NCBI GenBank assembly: GCA_014925825.1
Contig: JACGCK010000115.1
Coordinates: forward strand, 86,858-150,857
Source of the DNA: Pholiota molesta
Lineage: Eukaryota; Basidiomycota; Agaricomycetes; Agaricales; Strophariaceae
Direction of reading: 5' to 3'
DNA length: 64,000 nt
In this document: piece by piece, positions 1-11,555 of the stretch
Layout: every line of letters starts with the position of its first letter
Position numbering within the stretch: position 1 is the first letter of the stretch
Made by a program: the position numbers and the translations under genes
Notes under the pieces: generated by a model
Databases searched by the model: none
Told to the model about the DNA's origin: nothing
What the model saw: only the letters and a program-made list of their open reading frames with translations

Positions 1-3000
1 ACAGGCACTTCCACGACAACAGGCTCGGCGGTTCGTACAAGTCCGCAGTGACACCCACAGATTCATAGGAAACGATATGATTGGCACAGGCGCGAAATAC
101 GACGAGGCGGACGTAGGCGGACGATCGAGCGACGAGGTCGAGCGATGGTGCCTGCTCGAGAAATGCGAGGCCTTGATGCTCTCCGCGTCGTCCTCCGAGT
201 CCGAATAGTCGTTGTCCGTCATCGTGCGCACGGAATGGAAATCCTCGGAAGGCGTCGACATCATGATGCTCTGCCGCGCATCGTGGTAGTCGTCCTCGGT
301 CTCTGCACCCGTCTCGGTTTCTTCGCCCTCATCGATCTCATCGTCGGCGGCACGGCCTGGTGGGATAGGAAAGACTCGTGATGGTGCTGTCTCCGCCGCT
401 GCTGTTCGTGCGTGAGATATCTGCCTGGGTAATCGTGCTTCGTCGACCGGTATCCGCGATGACGAGAGGAGGCAAGCCTTTGCCCAATGCAGATTGGACG
501 AGAGCGGGCTCTGGCAATGGGTCTGTTCCAATACCGCTATCCACCAACACAGGCGCAGGCGGAGGAGGATCAGTCCCGACGCTGCTCTCCACCAACACTG
601 GAGCAGGAGGAAGACAGGCTCAGGGGTATGATGTTGGATGCCCATCTCCGCCTTCTCCACCACCACCACCGGTTCCGGTTCCGTCTGCAGCGACATGTCC
701 GCCATCACAGGCTTAGGAGGGAGGACGGGCTCCGGCTCAGGGTCTGACTGGGTGCCCATCTCCACATGCACTACTACGGGCGCAGGCGGCACCTCCGGCT
801 CAGCAGGTACAACGACAGGCGGCTCGGCCAGAACGACGATCTCAGGGTCTGACTGGATGCCCATCTCCACATGCACGACTACGGGCGCAGGCGGCACCTC
901 CGGCTCAGCAGGTGCTACGACAGGCGGCTCCGCCAAAACGACGGTCTTCTCCTCCTCGACGGCCTCCGTCTGGCATCCAAACTCGGCCTTCTCGACCCTC
1001 TTGACCCGAATGTACTCCGCATCGTCGTCGTCTTCCTCGATGATGTCCGTGTCGTTGAAGAGGGACGTGTTGGCGCCCTTCAGCGGCGACGATTCGAAGC
1101 CGCCGAGCTCCGCCGCGAGCACTTCAGGTGCGGCCACGATGGAAGGCGGACGCGCCTCCTTGAACGGAACGCCGCCTCTTGGCCGGCGGCCTGTGCCTGT
1201 TGTGCGGCCTCTTGCAGAACGGCCCAGTACAGCTTGGCGCAATGGGCTGCCGGTGTACGAGCCATTTGAGGGCGTTCGACGAAGGACATTGGCGAAAGCA
1301 GGGTCCATCCCATCGACACTGGTTCGGTTGGAGTTGATCTCCATGGGGGTCGGCGAAGGGGATCGAGAGCGTTGGAGCTCTTCCTCTTCCTCTTGTTGTG
1401 GCGGAATATCATGGCTATTACCGAAGAACTGCGAGACTTCGTCTTCGTCGTCTGCTTGGGTGTAATGGATGGGAATTGAAGGAACCGGAGGAGGGAATTC
1501 GTCTGATAGATGTTCAGGTTGGTCATCATCGTTGTAGTCCGACGACGGGCTGCCAGCAGCCATTCCGAGCCGTTGTATGAGCGTGATGCCGCCACGGCCT
1601 CGGCCCCGCCCGCGACCACGACCCGCACCGACTTTGAAAGGCGTCGTTGAGCGTTTGAGAGGGCGCTTATTCTCGACAACGGCGATATTCTCGTCGGCAT
1701 AGCCCTCGGCCTGGTCTTCTTCGCCATCTTGGGTATCTTGGCCATTTTCCAAGCGTATTCGCTGCTGCTTCTCACGGTTCAGTGACCCTTTCAGAGTGTT
1801 GATTTGTCTCTGGGCATGGGCGAGGCGTTGCTGCAATGCTTCGATTTCGTTTGTTGGGTGATTGGCGGCTAAGAACGGTTTGCGAAGGGGTGAAGGGTCG
1901 GGAGAGTCGGCAAAGTCGGATCCTAGATCGTCTGGAGGGAATAAGGCTGAAACATCCAAATTCCTGCGGTTGGTGGAACCACGTCCAGTGGTGCCAAAGA
2001 CGTCATCTGGGTCATTAGTGCCGGCAGGAGTAAGGAAGTCCATCGTTTCGGGGCCACCGGGCGTAAGAGGAGAGCCATACTTTGGAAGGCGTCTTCCAGC
2101 GCGAGCGACGTCTGCCTTCAGGGTGTCCATTGCTTGTTGAAGATCTGACTTGTCGCGCATGAGGCCTGCCGCATTTCTGCGAGCCTGCGCGATGTCCGTG
2201 TCGTGTTTCGCCTTCATTTCTTCAATGACATTGGCGAGCCGCTCTCCTTCGTTCTTGTGTTGGTCGGCAGCGTCCCGAGATTGTGCCAATGCCTTTGTTA
2301 GGCGTTTATGGTCGGATTCCAGCCGTTGCAACGTAGCCACGGTTTCTTCATTCCTGCCTGTTAGCTCTTGAAAACGGACTTCAAGGTTCCAGTTTTCCTC
2401 CTTGAACTTGTCTATACATTGTGTCAAAATCTTTTGCAGGGTGGTAATAATAAAAAAAGAAACTTACCAGAATTTTGTTCCTGTTGCTTTAAAGCCGTCC
2501 TGAGACCCTCAACGGACTTTTCCAGATCATCTTTCTCTTCTTTCATGTCCTGAATAGCCTTGTCACGTTCGCCAAGAAGAGATTGGAGACGTCGGACTTC
2601 CGTAAGCAGTCCACTGCCAATTTCAAACGCGAATTCTGGAAGGAAGAAGTGAGATGAGTCTAATGATTGATAGATCGGGACGTAATCGCAAAACTACGCA
2701 CCGACATCATCAGCGCGATGTGCTGCGTTTTTAGCGCGCCTTGACTGAGCAACAGACGTGCCAGCGGATGATTTGATACGCTCAGGCTCCTCCCGCCCCA
2801 AATCCGTGTATGGTACGAGAGGTGAACGAGCATCATCAGACAAGAATTCCTGGAGGCAAAAAAGGAGAAACCAAGTGTTTCAACAAATTGTGCTCGCATG
2901 CTATGAGTGGCAAACACACACCTTTGCGTTGCTGCCAAAGCAGCTGAGCAGCTGCGCGTTCTCGTCGTCCCATGCCATGATTGTATCCACGAGCTCGTGA

Positions 3001-3215
3001 TACCGCTCACGCGTCTCTTCCTCTCCCTTATCTGCCTCCAAAACCTCGATCTCCTTGAGCCGCGCCTCCAACTCTGCCTGTTGGGTAAGAATCCGCTGCC
3101 CGAGATTACCAGTGTGCAGGAGCTGCTCCGCCTTGTTCTGGAAGACGTTCTGGATGTGGAGTTTGAGGTCGCCAGCGGTGGAAAAGGAATGGTGTGGGGA
3201 CGAGAAGTCCGGCAT
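1..3215 (-). CDS. Num1/ApsA/Mcp5-like cortical anchor, N-terminal part (runs off left edge)
   Basis: Four exons are joined by three introns with clean borders (about 2921-2850, 2701-2638 and 2466-2411). The chosen start is the ATG at 3213-3215; the longer frame upstream begins only at TTG. The N-terminus is a coiled coil with a LGQRILTQQAELEARL-type stretch that resembles the opening of the Num1/ApsA/Mcp5 family, proteins that anchor dynein and mitochondria at the cortex and end in a PH domain. More coiled coil follows, then a basic RGRGRGRGG patch, then a Pro/Val/Glu-rich region with repeated Q-S/T-D/E-P motifs that look like LC8 dynein-light-chain sites. The PH domain, if present, lies beyond base 1. 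The frame is disturbed between about 340 and 640 and perhaps again below 100. It could be another dynein-associated coiled-coil protein. Confidence 0.55.
741..950 (-). repeat. Two in-frame 105-bp direct repeats in the Num1-like gene
   Basis: The stretch starting near 741 recurs starting near 846 with a period of 105 bp (35 codons) and few mismatches. Each unit encodes a Val/Pro/Glu-rich linker ending in a G-I/T-Q-S-D-P motif. The period is a multiple of three, so copy-number change keeps the frame. Confidence 0.8.
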
Positions 3216-4116
3216 TGGGGGAGGTCGTGAGCTCCATACGACGCCATGGCCACCTGAGGCTGTGACAGCCCGGGGGGGAGGGAGCTGGTGAAAAGACTTT
3301 ACAGGCCCGCTCCTCTCCTCGTGCCTCTCATACAAACCCAACCGTTCTGTGCGTTCCCAAGGTCATGTGATCCCAGACGCCAACATCTTCCCACCTCCTG
3401 TCGCGCCAGTGCCACCCAAACTCGGCCCACCTTCCATTCTAGTTCCAGCCTCATTCTTTTCCCCGTTTAATTCAATTACGGACACCCGCTACAAATTCAT
3501 TTGTCGGTTGACCATTCGCTGAATACACCTAAATTAAATGGGCTTTGTCACGGCGCCGTTTTATTGTTTTCTCGGTTGGCAACTCAACCTCGTAAGCAAC
3601 GAGCTTAACCTGTTATGCTTTAGTATGCTCGGCTTTAGCGTTAAATTAAAGCTCGAGTCCTCGCAGACTTCGACATTTTTTAATATCATCAATGTTAAGA
3701 TGCAAGAATCTGTTAGTCCAGGTCTTTTTAAAGTTCAAGCATACGCTTCGCTAAGTTCAAGTCGATGAAAAGTCGATAGTATATGCATTTAATTGCATGC
3801 ATATCAAGATAAGTAGTACAAAGGCATAACATAGAGAGCACACAGAAAGCATATTCATAGCAATAAGTCAGTAGATCGTGATATTAACTAAACAGGAGTC
3901 CATAAAAACATCCCTGTCCTTGGTCGTCGGACACCTCTTGAAGCTTGAGGCTCCGTCAGCCAGAGCGCGGTCCATTTGTACCGCGACTGACACGCAGTGC
4001 GCAGCCAGCAGTCCTAAGCCACCATGCTCATCACCGTATTGCCGCCTGTAAATCGATCGGCGCCAATATTTTCACGCAGCAACTGCTCCGCTGCGTTCCA
4101 TTTTCCAAAGGCCCTA
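3216..4116. other. Intergenic stretch between two minus-strand coiled-coil genes
   Basis: This holds the upstream region of the Num1-like gene and the downstream region of the next gene. The part from 3530 to 3900 is AT-rich. Short open frames here lack splice continuity or recognisable domains, and I see no gene. Confidence 0.5.
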
Positions 4117-6634
4117 TCAGGTCCTATTCTTCTTCGGATGCCTCTCATCATCGTACCACGTCCTGATTACAACACCCTGCCCCAACTCCGGCTCAGCCTT
4201 GCGTTTCCTCGACTGGCCCGTCGTCTGAAGTGCCGGCGACGTCACGCGCCGCGGGGTACTCGGAGGCGGCGACAGCGTGCGGTGGCTCGGATTCGGCGCT
4301 GAAGTTCCATGCACAGGCACTGGCCTGCGCGGCTGGGGGAATGGCGAGCGGGATCTGTGACGATGCGTGGCACTGGCAGGAGTTGGCGAGACAGGTTCCT
4401 CGACTGACTTGAGGCGCGGTGGACGTTCTCGCGATACGCTGCGAGCTTTCAGCGGAGGCCACCTTGATTCGTTTTCCCTGCCGCTCTCCGCTGAGTCGAA
4501 AACAGCGGAGGCTGGATCAACGTCAAGGAGCAGATAATCTTTTTCGCCGTCCACCTTGGTTATGGCTATTTTGGGAGTGCCGCTGACCCCTGCAGGTGAA
4601 CTTTTTATGCCGTCGTCGTCGCCAAACGCAGAAGCTTCATCGTCAGCATTATTTGCAGTGCCCGTGGAGGTAGTGGAAGTGCTGAGTGCAATAGACCCCG
4701 GCGGAGTGAGCGCTGCAGCGCCTGGTGGCCTTCGAAAGCCAAGAGAGAATACATCGTCGCTGTTCTTGTCCGTTCCTTTCTTCGCACTTCCTGGAGTACC
4801 CATGGTATCTGGCGTTGTTGCGCGACTCTCAGATCTTCCGAACAAGCGCCTTCCAATATTACGGAATTTGGAGCGGCCACGCGCGCTTTCAGCGCCGTAA
4901 TCGGACAGATCATGGCGAGATTTTTTCTCCTGGGGCTCCGCACTATCCAAGTCGGCGTTCCTTCGCTTTCCCAGACCAACATATGCCTTGGATTTATCTG
5001 GAGTTTCGGTGGCTTCAGATTCCACAGCAGTCTCTTCTTCGGCAGAATGCTCTCCTACACAAATGGGCAGGATATAGGTCAGGGTGATGTAGTGTCCTGA
5101 AAAAATACGACCATACCGGCACGACGCCTTTCGTGAACCTTGAGGGAGGCTTTGAGCTTTTGTATCTCTTCCTCCAGGCTGGCGTTTTTCTTCTCCATAG
5201 CTTCCATGTTCTTCTTGTGGTCATCCACGGCGTCATATAATTTTGCTTCCAAAGTCTGCACCCCGTTTTCGTGTTCAATTTTGGAAGATTTGTGTTCTTC
5301 CTTCGTTCTTTCAAGTGCGTTAGCGAGTTCGCTTTTTTCGAATTCCAATTTCTTCATGAAGGACTCTGATTCCGCGAGTTTTGTAGACAGTGCTTTGTTA
5401 TCATCTTTGTTTTTGTCTACAAACATCAGAATTTTAGCAACCCACTCTCCGAACGTCATACAAAGTTAAAACATACCAGCGCGTCGTATCTCCACCAAAT
5501 GGGCTGCATTCAGACTTACAATCTTTTTGTTGAGTTCATCACACTGAGCCTCCAATTTCTCGATTACAGCGTCACGGTCCCTAAGTGCGGTAGAATTCTC
5601 TTCTTTCAGCTCCACGACAGTCCTTTGCAGTGTTTCGGACTCGAGTTGGTGCTGGGCGCTAATCCTATCAGCGTGAGAAAGAAGCCCGTCCAGGCGCTTG
5701 TGCTCAGATACGAGGTGTTGCACAGACGTTTCCGACGCATCTAATTTGGATCGAAGGTCGTTCAACGCAGTTTTCAGAGTGTTGTTCTCCCCGCTCAGTT
5801 CGTCTAGAAACGTATGCAATTTAATGAGATGACTATCAGCACAGTCTCAGGATAAGCACACATACCTCTCTGCTTCTTGAGGTCCGCCACGGCGCGCTCG
5901 AAATTTGCTTTCTGTTTGAAAAGCTCCGATACAATCTTATCCCTCTCTTCTACTACATTGGAGACTTGACGTTTGAGTTGGGCGGGCGCTTCAATTTTGG
6001 AGACGACAGCTGCTGATAGAGAAAGAGAACGGGTGTCAAGAGCAAGAATGAGACTTCCGAATGATAACAACGGAAAGCTTGAGACTCACAACTTTGCGAA
6101 TTGCCTCCATACTCGCTTCCTCCGATAGCGTTATTAGAGGATAGAGGAGCAGGCAATATAATGCCTTCTTTGTGATAGTCTTCCACAGCGGTGAAGAAGA
6201 ACATGTCGGCTTCTGTAGCGTCGGCCGGGGTCTTATAAGAACGAGAAATGTCATGAGAACTAGCTCAGCCCAACACTTTAGTCGCTACTAACGTCCTTGG
6301 CAGAGTAAACATCTTCCCGCGGAACCATCACATTGACAAGATGGCTCTGGTCGACGCCCAGCGCTTTGTACCCAACTTGCTGACGAGGTTCCATCGGGCT
6401 GTCGCTTTTCATGAACCGAAAGTCCGTTGGCCTGTTTCCTTGCGGTAGCTGCCTGGGTCGAAGCTGCTGTCTCTCCGAATCCACGTCGGCGCTTGTGCCC
6501 TGGTCCACAGGGTGCTCTGGGTCCGAAATCTGAAGTGCGGCGACTCCAGAGGCAACCGTTGCTGGTGTTGCGTCGTCCGATGAGACGCCTGAGGCGATGA
6601 TGCCCCGAATGGCCCCTGCCAGTCTCGGTATCAT
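4117..6634 (-). CDS. Coiled-coil protein of unknown function
   Basis: Six exons can be joined in frame, with an ATG at 6632-6634 and a stop at 4117-4119. The protein is about 745 residues. The first 160 residues are low-complexity and polar, with an acidic AMFFF-like patch near DATEADMFFFTAVEDYH. The central three exons (about 5990-5120) are a nearly continuous heptad coiled coil rich in Glu, Lys and Leu. The last exon is Ser/Pro/Arg-rich, has a short RSKFRNIGRRLFGR basic helix, and ends with a KRKAEPELGQGVV tail that looks like a nuclear localisation signal. Introns are about 55-75 nt with GT..AG borders. I do not recognise the family. The architecture suggests a scaffold, possibly nuclear or at a spindle pole, but that is inference. 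Confidence 0.75.
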
Positions 6635-7296
6635 AGTGGAGGACGAAGGTTGTCGAAAGGCAAAATAACCTGGTTACTATATATCTCTTGTCGTCGGTGT
6701 TTAGAAGGCGGGCATAGCTTCAATCTATATTTAATTGTGTGATCATACAGCCCCGGGTCACTTGATAATTACATGGAAGCTCGATCATTGAATCAATAGA
6801 TAATGATAGAACGCTCACACGGATGTCCCTAACGTCCGGCATGGCGGTGAGACAATATTGTTTAGCTTTCAAAGGCTGTGGTTTGGAAGGGTTAGATAAG
6901 TTGTGATTAGCCAGAGCACGCCATTTCCTGCCATTTCACGGCGAAGGGGACTAAGGACTTTGGCAGTGTTACTAGTCACGTGCATCATAAATAGGCGCCA
7001 GGGCCCAGCACAGTCACTCAAGCGCTCGGCGCCAACTCGGCGCTCACGGTGCCACCGACATCCCGAATGCTAGCGACTAAATCTGACCCTCGGACAATCT
7101 CCCAGAACTAGCTACCTGCGTAGTGTGTGCCACCGAACATGGTCTCACTTCACAATTTTCTGTACAGCCTCTTCGCCCTCAGCGCTCAGCCTTCGTCAAT
7201 GTGTCAGCCACTTATTCGCCTCTATTTTGTCGTCTTCAGTCAGCTTTGATGTAAGTCATTCATAGTAGTCATCTATTCGGCCCCCCTTTTTGCCCC
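6635..7296. promoter_or_regulatory. Divergent promoter region with CACGTG and a TATA-like box
   Basis: This 660-bp gap separates the minus-strand coiled-coil gene from the plus-strand M35 protease gene. A palindromic CACGTG lies at 6977-6982 and a TATA-like CATAAATA at 6986-6993, about 300 bp before the protease ATG. A short upstream ATG frame at 7138 ends within about 110 bp and is probably in the 5' leader. The motifs are seen; their use as promoter elements is inferred. Confidence 0.4.
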
Positions 7297-8609
7297 ATGA
7301 TCTCCTTCATTAGTGCTGGATGTATTGCTCTAGGTCTATTAACAAACCTTGCTTGCGCATCTTCCGAATCACCGTTAACGCTCAGGATAACAGGTGGGCT
7401 ACCCAGCGCGATTTGGGAGCGTAACTCACACCAAATCTCATAATATAGGATTAGATATCTTCGAAAAGCTGGAAGATTTGCGAGTTCTCGCCACCGTCAC
7501 TAACATGGGCAACAAAACGATGAGGATACTCAACGATCCTCGGGGATCCCTATCCGACTTTCCCACCGACACATTTAAAATAACGGACAGAAATGGTGTC
7601 CAACCCCGTTTTAAAGGTGTCAAACTCAAATATATCCCCGTTGTATCCAAGGCGGGTGATTATCGCACCATTGAACCAGGGGACTCGGTCTACGTTGAGC
7701 ATGATCGTAAGCAATGTGTCATGCATGGCAGATGTTATCTCATTCTGACCGCTCGAGTTCGCTCTCAGTATCCAAGGCGTACGATTTCTCAAATTTACTC
7801 CCTGGCGCCTATAATATTACTGGAAGAGAAATATTTTACGCCCTCGACAACGATAGCAAGACAATCGCACCTATTAACGCAAGTTCTATTTCTCATCGTA
7901 CGCAACTCATGCAGGTAGAGCAACTCTCGACGACTGAAGCGAGGCTGGCCAAGCGCGCCACATACACTGATTGTACGGAAGAGCAGCAGAGTGAGTTGGC
8001 GACCGCCACTCAGGTTGCGCAGGATTATGCTCGCAATGCCTCTGTGTACGCCAACTCCCTCACAGGTCGCAGCGCTCGGTATGGCACCTGGTTTGGCGCC
8101 TATAAAGACAAGCGTCACGATCGCATTTCCTCGCAATACTCCGCCATCAGCTCAAGAAATTTCTCATCGTTCACATATGATTGTTCATGCGAAATGGAAA
8201 GTACGTTTGCATATGTATATCCACACGAGTGAGTACTTGAGTAATGGGACTCCGCTTCTGACAAGGACGATCGTTCGCTAATCCTACGAATACTTGTAGC
8301 TTTGGACACATATATTTGTGCGGCGCATTTTGGGATGCGCCTATGACCGGTACAGATTCTAAGGTAAATTCTCTGGCGTACCTTTCGCAATGATATCGGG
8401 GCATATTTTATTTATGACAAATTTCCATTTTGCAGGGAGGAACGCTTATTCACGAAAGCTCTCACTTTACGGCCAACGACGGAGGAACAGTCGATTACGC
8501 ATACGGCCAACCATCTTGTCAGGTCCTGGCGCTGACTGATCCCGATATTGCGATCGTAAATGCTGATTCGCACGAATATTTCGCGGAGAATAATCCTATG
8601 CTTGCGTGA
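7297..8609 (+). CDS. Secreted M35 deuterolysin / peptidyl-Lys metalloendopeptidase
   Basis: This is a zinc endopeptidase of the aspzincin family (MEROPS M35), exported and matured by removal of a propeptide. Five exons are separated by introns 7394-7448, 7707-7768, 8229-8299 and 8364-8435. Spliced, the protein opens with a signal peptide (MISFISAGCIALGLL...). A propeptide follows with the family pattern VTNMGNKTMRILNDPRGSLS, then a KR site before the mature enzyme (KRATYTDC). The catalytic part carries HESSH for zinc and catalysis, GTVDYAYG with the third zinc ligand Asp, and ends in NADSHEYFAENNP, as in Grifola MEP. The apparent frame changes near 7394 and 7707 are explained fully by introns, so the gene looks intact. 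It is likely an extracellular nutritional protease. Confidence 0.93.
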
Positions 8610-9039
8610 TAGCCTGCCGAAATGTCAACTTGAAAGTGCGTTAGAATCTTATCGCTTGTAGAAAATCAATCTGTGTACTTCAATCGTTTGGCGCCCGGCG
8701 CTTATTTATCACCAACAAGCCCACTCGCAAAGCCCATTCATTAGCGGATTATGGCCAACCTCCCAATTAGGAGTTCCGATGAGATTTAGAGGGTCAAATA
8801 AGTCTACAATAAAAATTGGAGGATACATATTATACATACAGAATGTACAGTCGAATAAAATACTATATACTAATTCTACAGTGATATTACTCGCGTTCCA
8901 AGTCCATTGTCCATAGTCCAAATTCTAGATCTACCAAAGCCCAAAGGAAACTTTTGTGAGATAACCTAGGATCACTCCTTTAAGATAGAAAAGCCCACGC
9001 AAAGGCAAACACTTCCACAGAAATAACAACAGAAAATGA
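8610..9039. other. Intergenic, no gene seen
   Basis: This lies between the M35 gene end and the end of a convergent minus-strand gene. The sequence is AT-rich. One 70-codon minus frame has no domain, splice context or codon signal that I can support. Confidence 0.5.
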
Positions 9040-9600
9040 TCATGCCCTGTTCCTCGATGTCGATGTCGTCTCCATCCCTCTACTATCCGAGGACGAGATC
9101 CTCAGCTCCAGCATGCCCCTCTTGTGCGCCAAGCTCGGCGGAACTGGAGGGTGGGCGCACGCCAGAGCACACAGTTGCACGGGGTTGGCATGTGCGTGTC
9201 CTAAGCGATACGCGTGCGCGTGCGTGGTGGCATTGACAGGCGGCGTATTGGGCCTAGAACGCGGCGAGAAGCCATGCCCATGCACAGCCGCATATGCGCG
9301 TGGTGGCCCATGTGGCAAGGACGAGGATGGAGGCGAGGACGAAGGCGAGGGCCAGGGCGAAGAGGGCGAGGGGAGCAAGCTTGTGGTTGGAAACGCCTGA
9401 CTCGCAGAGAAAGGCGGCGTTTGTACCTCTGATGCTGTTTGTGGGGTTGGGAAGGGGTACTCAAAGCGCTCGGTCGTGATATTGGCTGGAAAGGGCGTGC
9501 TGCTCCTTTCCAGGGAAGATGAATGCAGGGTAGTAACCTCGAGCTCGGAATAGGCGGGGATGGGCATGGATATAGCGGGAGCTGAGGCGCGAAGCGGCAT
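9040..9600 (-). CDS. Orphan Pro/Ser-rich protein, paralogue of the gene at 12786
   Basis: This is a single open frame of 186 codons from ATG 9598-9600. The protein is rich in Pro, Ser, Ala and His, with no signal peptide or domain that I recognise. Two blocks match the protein at 12786-13355: RFEYPFP near residue 46, and QLCALACAHPPVPPSLAHKR near residue 145 (QLCVLASANSPVPPSLALKR in the partner). Low-complexity linkers differ between the two. That pattern of conserved anchors with divergent linkers argues for a real small gene family. An ATTTATATT box sits about 55 bp upstream. The function is unknown. Confidence 0.6.
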   Translation of the reverse strand: MPLRASAPAISMPIPAYSELEVTTLHSSSLERSSTPFPANITTERFEYPFPTPQTASEVQTPPFSASQAFPTTSLLPSPSSPWPSPSSSPPSSSLPHGPPRAYAAVHGHGFSPRSRPNTPPVNATTHAHAYRLGHAHANPVQLCALACAHPPVPPSLAHKRGMLELRISSSDSRGMETTSTSRNRA

Positions 9601-9653
9601 AGTTGATCACAGAGTAGTATTTGGTTACGGGAAACGTGTAGTGCCGCTGTCGT

Positions 9654-9662
9654 AATATAAAT
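9654..9662 (-). promoter_or_regulatory. TATA-like box upstream of the orphan gene at 9600
   Basis: On the minus strand this reads ATTTATATT, 54-62 bp before the ATG at 9600, a plausible core-promoter position. There is no other support. Confidence 0.3.
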
Positions 9663-10743
9663 GGGAAGCTCGAGGTTGAAGGATGGTTTTCTAGGAGAGC
9701 TTCAGACGAGTCGTTATTTATCTTACTGCTACTGAATAAGCAACACTAAGTATGCTGCGGACCAGACGCCGGGTCAGCGCTCTTTCGAACACAGCGTAGA
9801 ACGCGCAGCTCGCATCTCGGCAGGGCCGAAAGCCACATCTGATTGGTCAGGACGTTCGGCAGGAATTCTAGGTGAGATGTGATTCAATTTTGATTAGCAG
9901 GTCCTCATCCAGCCTTACTTATCGGTCAGCGCTACCGGTCAGCACACACCGCAATTCAAGACCTCGCACGACCTCGCACGGCAAAGGTAATCCGTGATTA
10001 TGCAGGTGCTAGCCTATGGAGCCCATTTAGCTTTCAGTATTTGATTTTGAGTGATATCGGGTTTTTCTTGTGGCAGTTTCGCCTTTCGATGCCTAAGCTT
10101 CGAACACCTTGCTTGTATGCAACTTGTATGACTCATAAAAATATCTGCAGCCGCAGCGCATCGTCGGGGTAGCAGTCGGCCTTCCTTGAAGTTGGTCTGC
10201 GGGCTGGCATATTGTTATCGACGCCAACAAGACGTCAAACGAAAAGCGCACGGGATACCGTCGGAAATCCCGCCGGGCACCCTCAAAATAAACCGACGTC
10301 AACGGATAAATGGCATGGAAGGCCGTACCTAGCCTTGTCGCCCAAGGACTGTCGATCCAGCATTACATGTTGTTCTTCGAGTAAGCTCACCCAACCTGGA
10401 GCATTGAAAGGGCGGCGACTTATGGATATGTTTATTTATAGTTGTTCTGCCCAATTATTCCTTCAGGCTTCAAGCATCTAAGCATGAGCTAACTTGACTA
10501 ACCTGAACTCTCTTCAGCTCTCCGCTTTAGAGAGCCTTCTTGAACTTCCATGTAGTGCGATCGCCTCATCATTCAAACCATCATGTCGTGGAGAACATGT
10601 CACCGGGCCGCCTTACCGTCCAGCCTTGGGCGTTGGGAACTGTGACCTTCACGTACTGCACAGGGACGTTGAAACTGGCGCCGCTGCCACGAAGCTGGTA
10701 TGTAACCGATGTCCGAGCTCTCTCACTTCCTTATATCCTGACC
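9663..10743. other. Intergenic region, no gene supported
   Basis: This separates the orphan at 9040-9600 from the gene starting at 10744. It contains a short direct repeat of CCTCGCACGA near 9961. A plus-strand frame from 10540 runs into the next gene, but its first 68 codons look non-coding. Confidence 0.45.
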
Positions 10744-11555
10744 ATGACAACCCCCAGAGTCAGACCAGGCCCGACCTCCCTCGCACGGCCTCCTCAACGC
10801 GCCCCCGCTGGCCCCGCCCACATCGATGCCAACGGCGCCCACGCCCACGCCCACCACGAACCAGAAGGGCAGCCCTCCGTCGCGATCACCCGCGGCGCCG
10901 ACCGCCTCCTCGCGCTGATCGAGGGCGAAAAGGCGGCGGTCACAGCAGCGCACGCCGCGGACGTGCGCGCGCTCGAAGCCGAGCTCGCGGCGCTCACATC
11001 TCACAGCGCACGCGCGCTGGCGGCGGCGGAGGTGCGCGCGCGGGGGGCAGAGCGGGAGGCGGCGGCGCTGCGCGCGGAGCACGCGCGGCTGCTGGCGGGG
11101 GTCGGGGCGGTGGGGCTGGAGTACGCCGCGGCGGAGGGGGCGCTCCGGTTCGCGCCTGCGACGGCGCGCATCGTGGAGGACTTCGTGCTCGGCGCGCGGC
11201 TGCAGGAGGAGCAGATGCGGGGGACGCAGGGGGGTGGCGGGGTGGGCTGGGTGGGATCGGACTCGGATGCTGCTCTGTTCGAGTCTGTGGGGCCGGCGCA
11301 GTTCTTCGGGGTGCTGGGAAGTGTACTGGAGAAGGGGCGCGCGTATGCAGAGGCTATCGAGCAGCATCAACAGAACGAAAGTGCGACTGCATCGCTCAAC
11401 ACTGGTAAGCATTTGACTTCAGTTTTGAAGGTGCCTCATCGTGATCATATTGGGCCGTGTGCATAGGAACTGCATCAGGAATAACTATGACTGGTGTTAA
11501 ACGTCCGCCGTCCCCCACACTTGATTCACCGACTACTAGACATCAACGGACCTAA
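10744..11555 (+). CDS. Ala/Arg-rich coiled-coil protein of unknown function
   Basis: The start ATG at 10744 follows an ATATCCTGACC leader. An intron at 11405-11466 joins SLNT to GTASGITMTGVKRPPSP and ends at a stop at 11553-11555, giving about 250 residues. The N-terminus is Pro/His-rich. Residues about 55-125 form an Ala/Glu/Arg helix that should be coiled coil (RLLALIEGEKAAVTAAHAAD...). The C-terminus is short and basic. GC content is very high between 10780 and 11250, unlike the flanks, so several antisense and other-frame open frames occur by chance. An upstream exon ending near 10693 is possible but not convincing. I do not recognise the family. Confidence 0.6.

Noticed and set aside
1080..1775. 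A 231-codon minus-strand frame in the Num1-like gene
   Set aside because: It is a different frame from the coiled-coil and repeat-bearing frame that continues across the introns.
7138..7251. Upstream ATG frame as the start of the M35 gene
   Set aside because: It ends before the signal-peptide exon and no splice joins it to the gene.
7394..7768. Apparent frameshifts in the M35 protease gene
   Set aside because: Introns 7394-7448 and 7707-7768 with GT..AG borders restore the family sequence exactly.
10723..11412. Long Arg-rich antisense frame opposite the Ala/Arg-rich gene
   Set aside because: Very high GC removes stop codons in several frames; the opposite strand has a better start, splice and stop.
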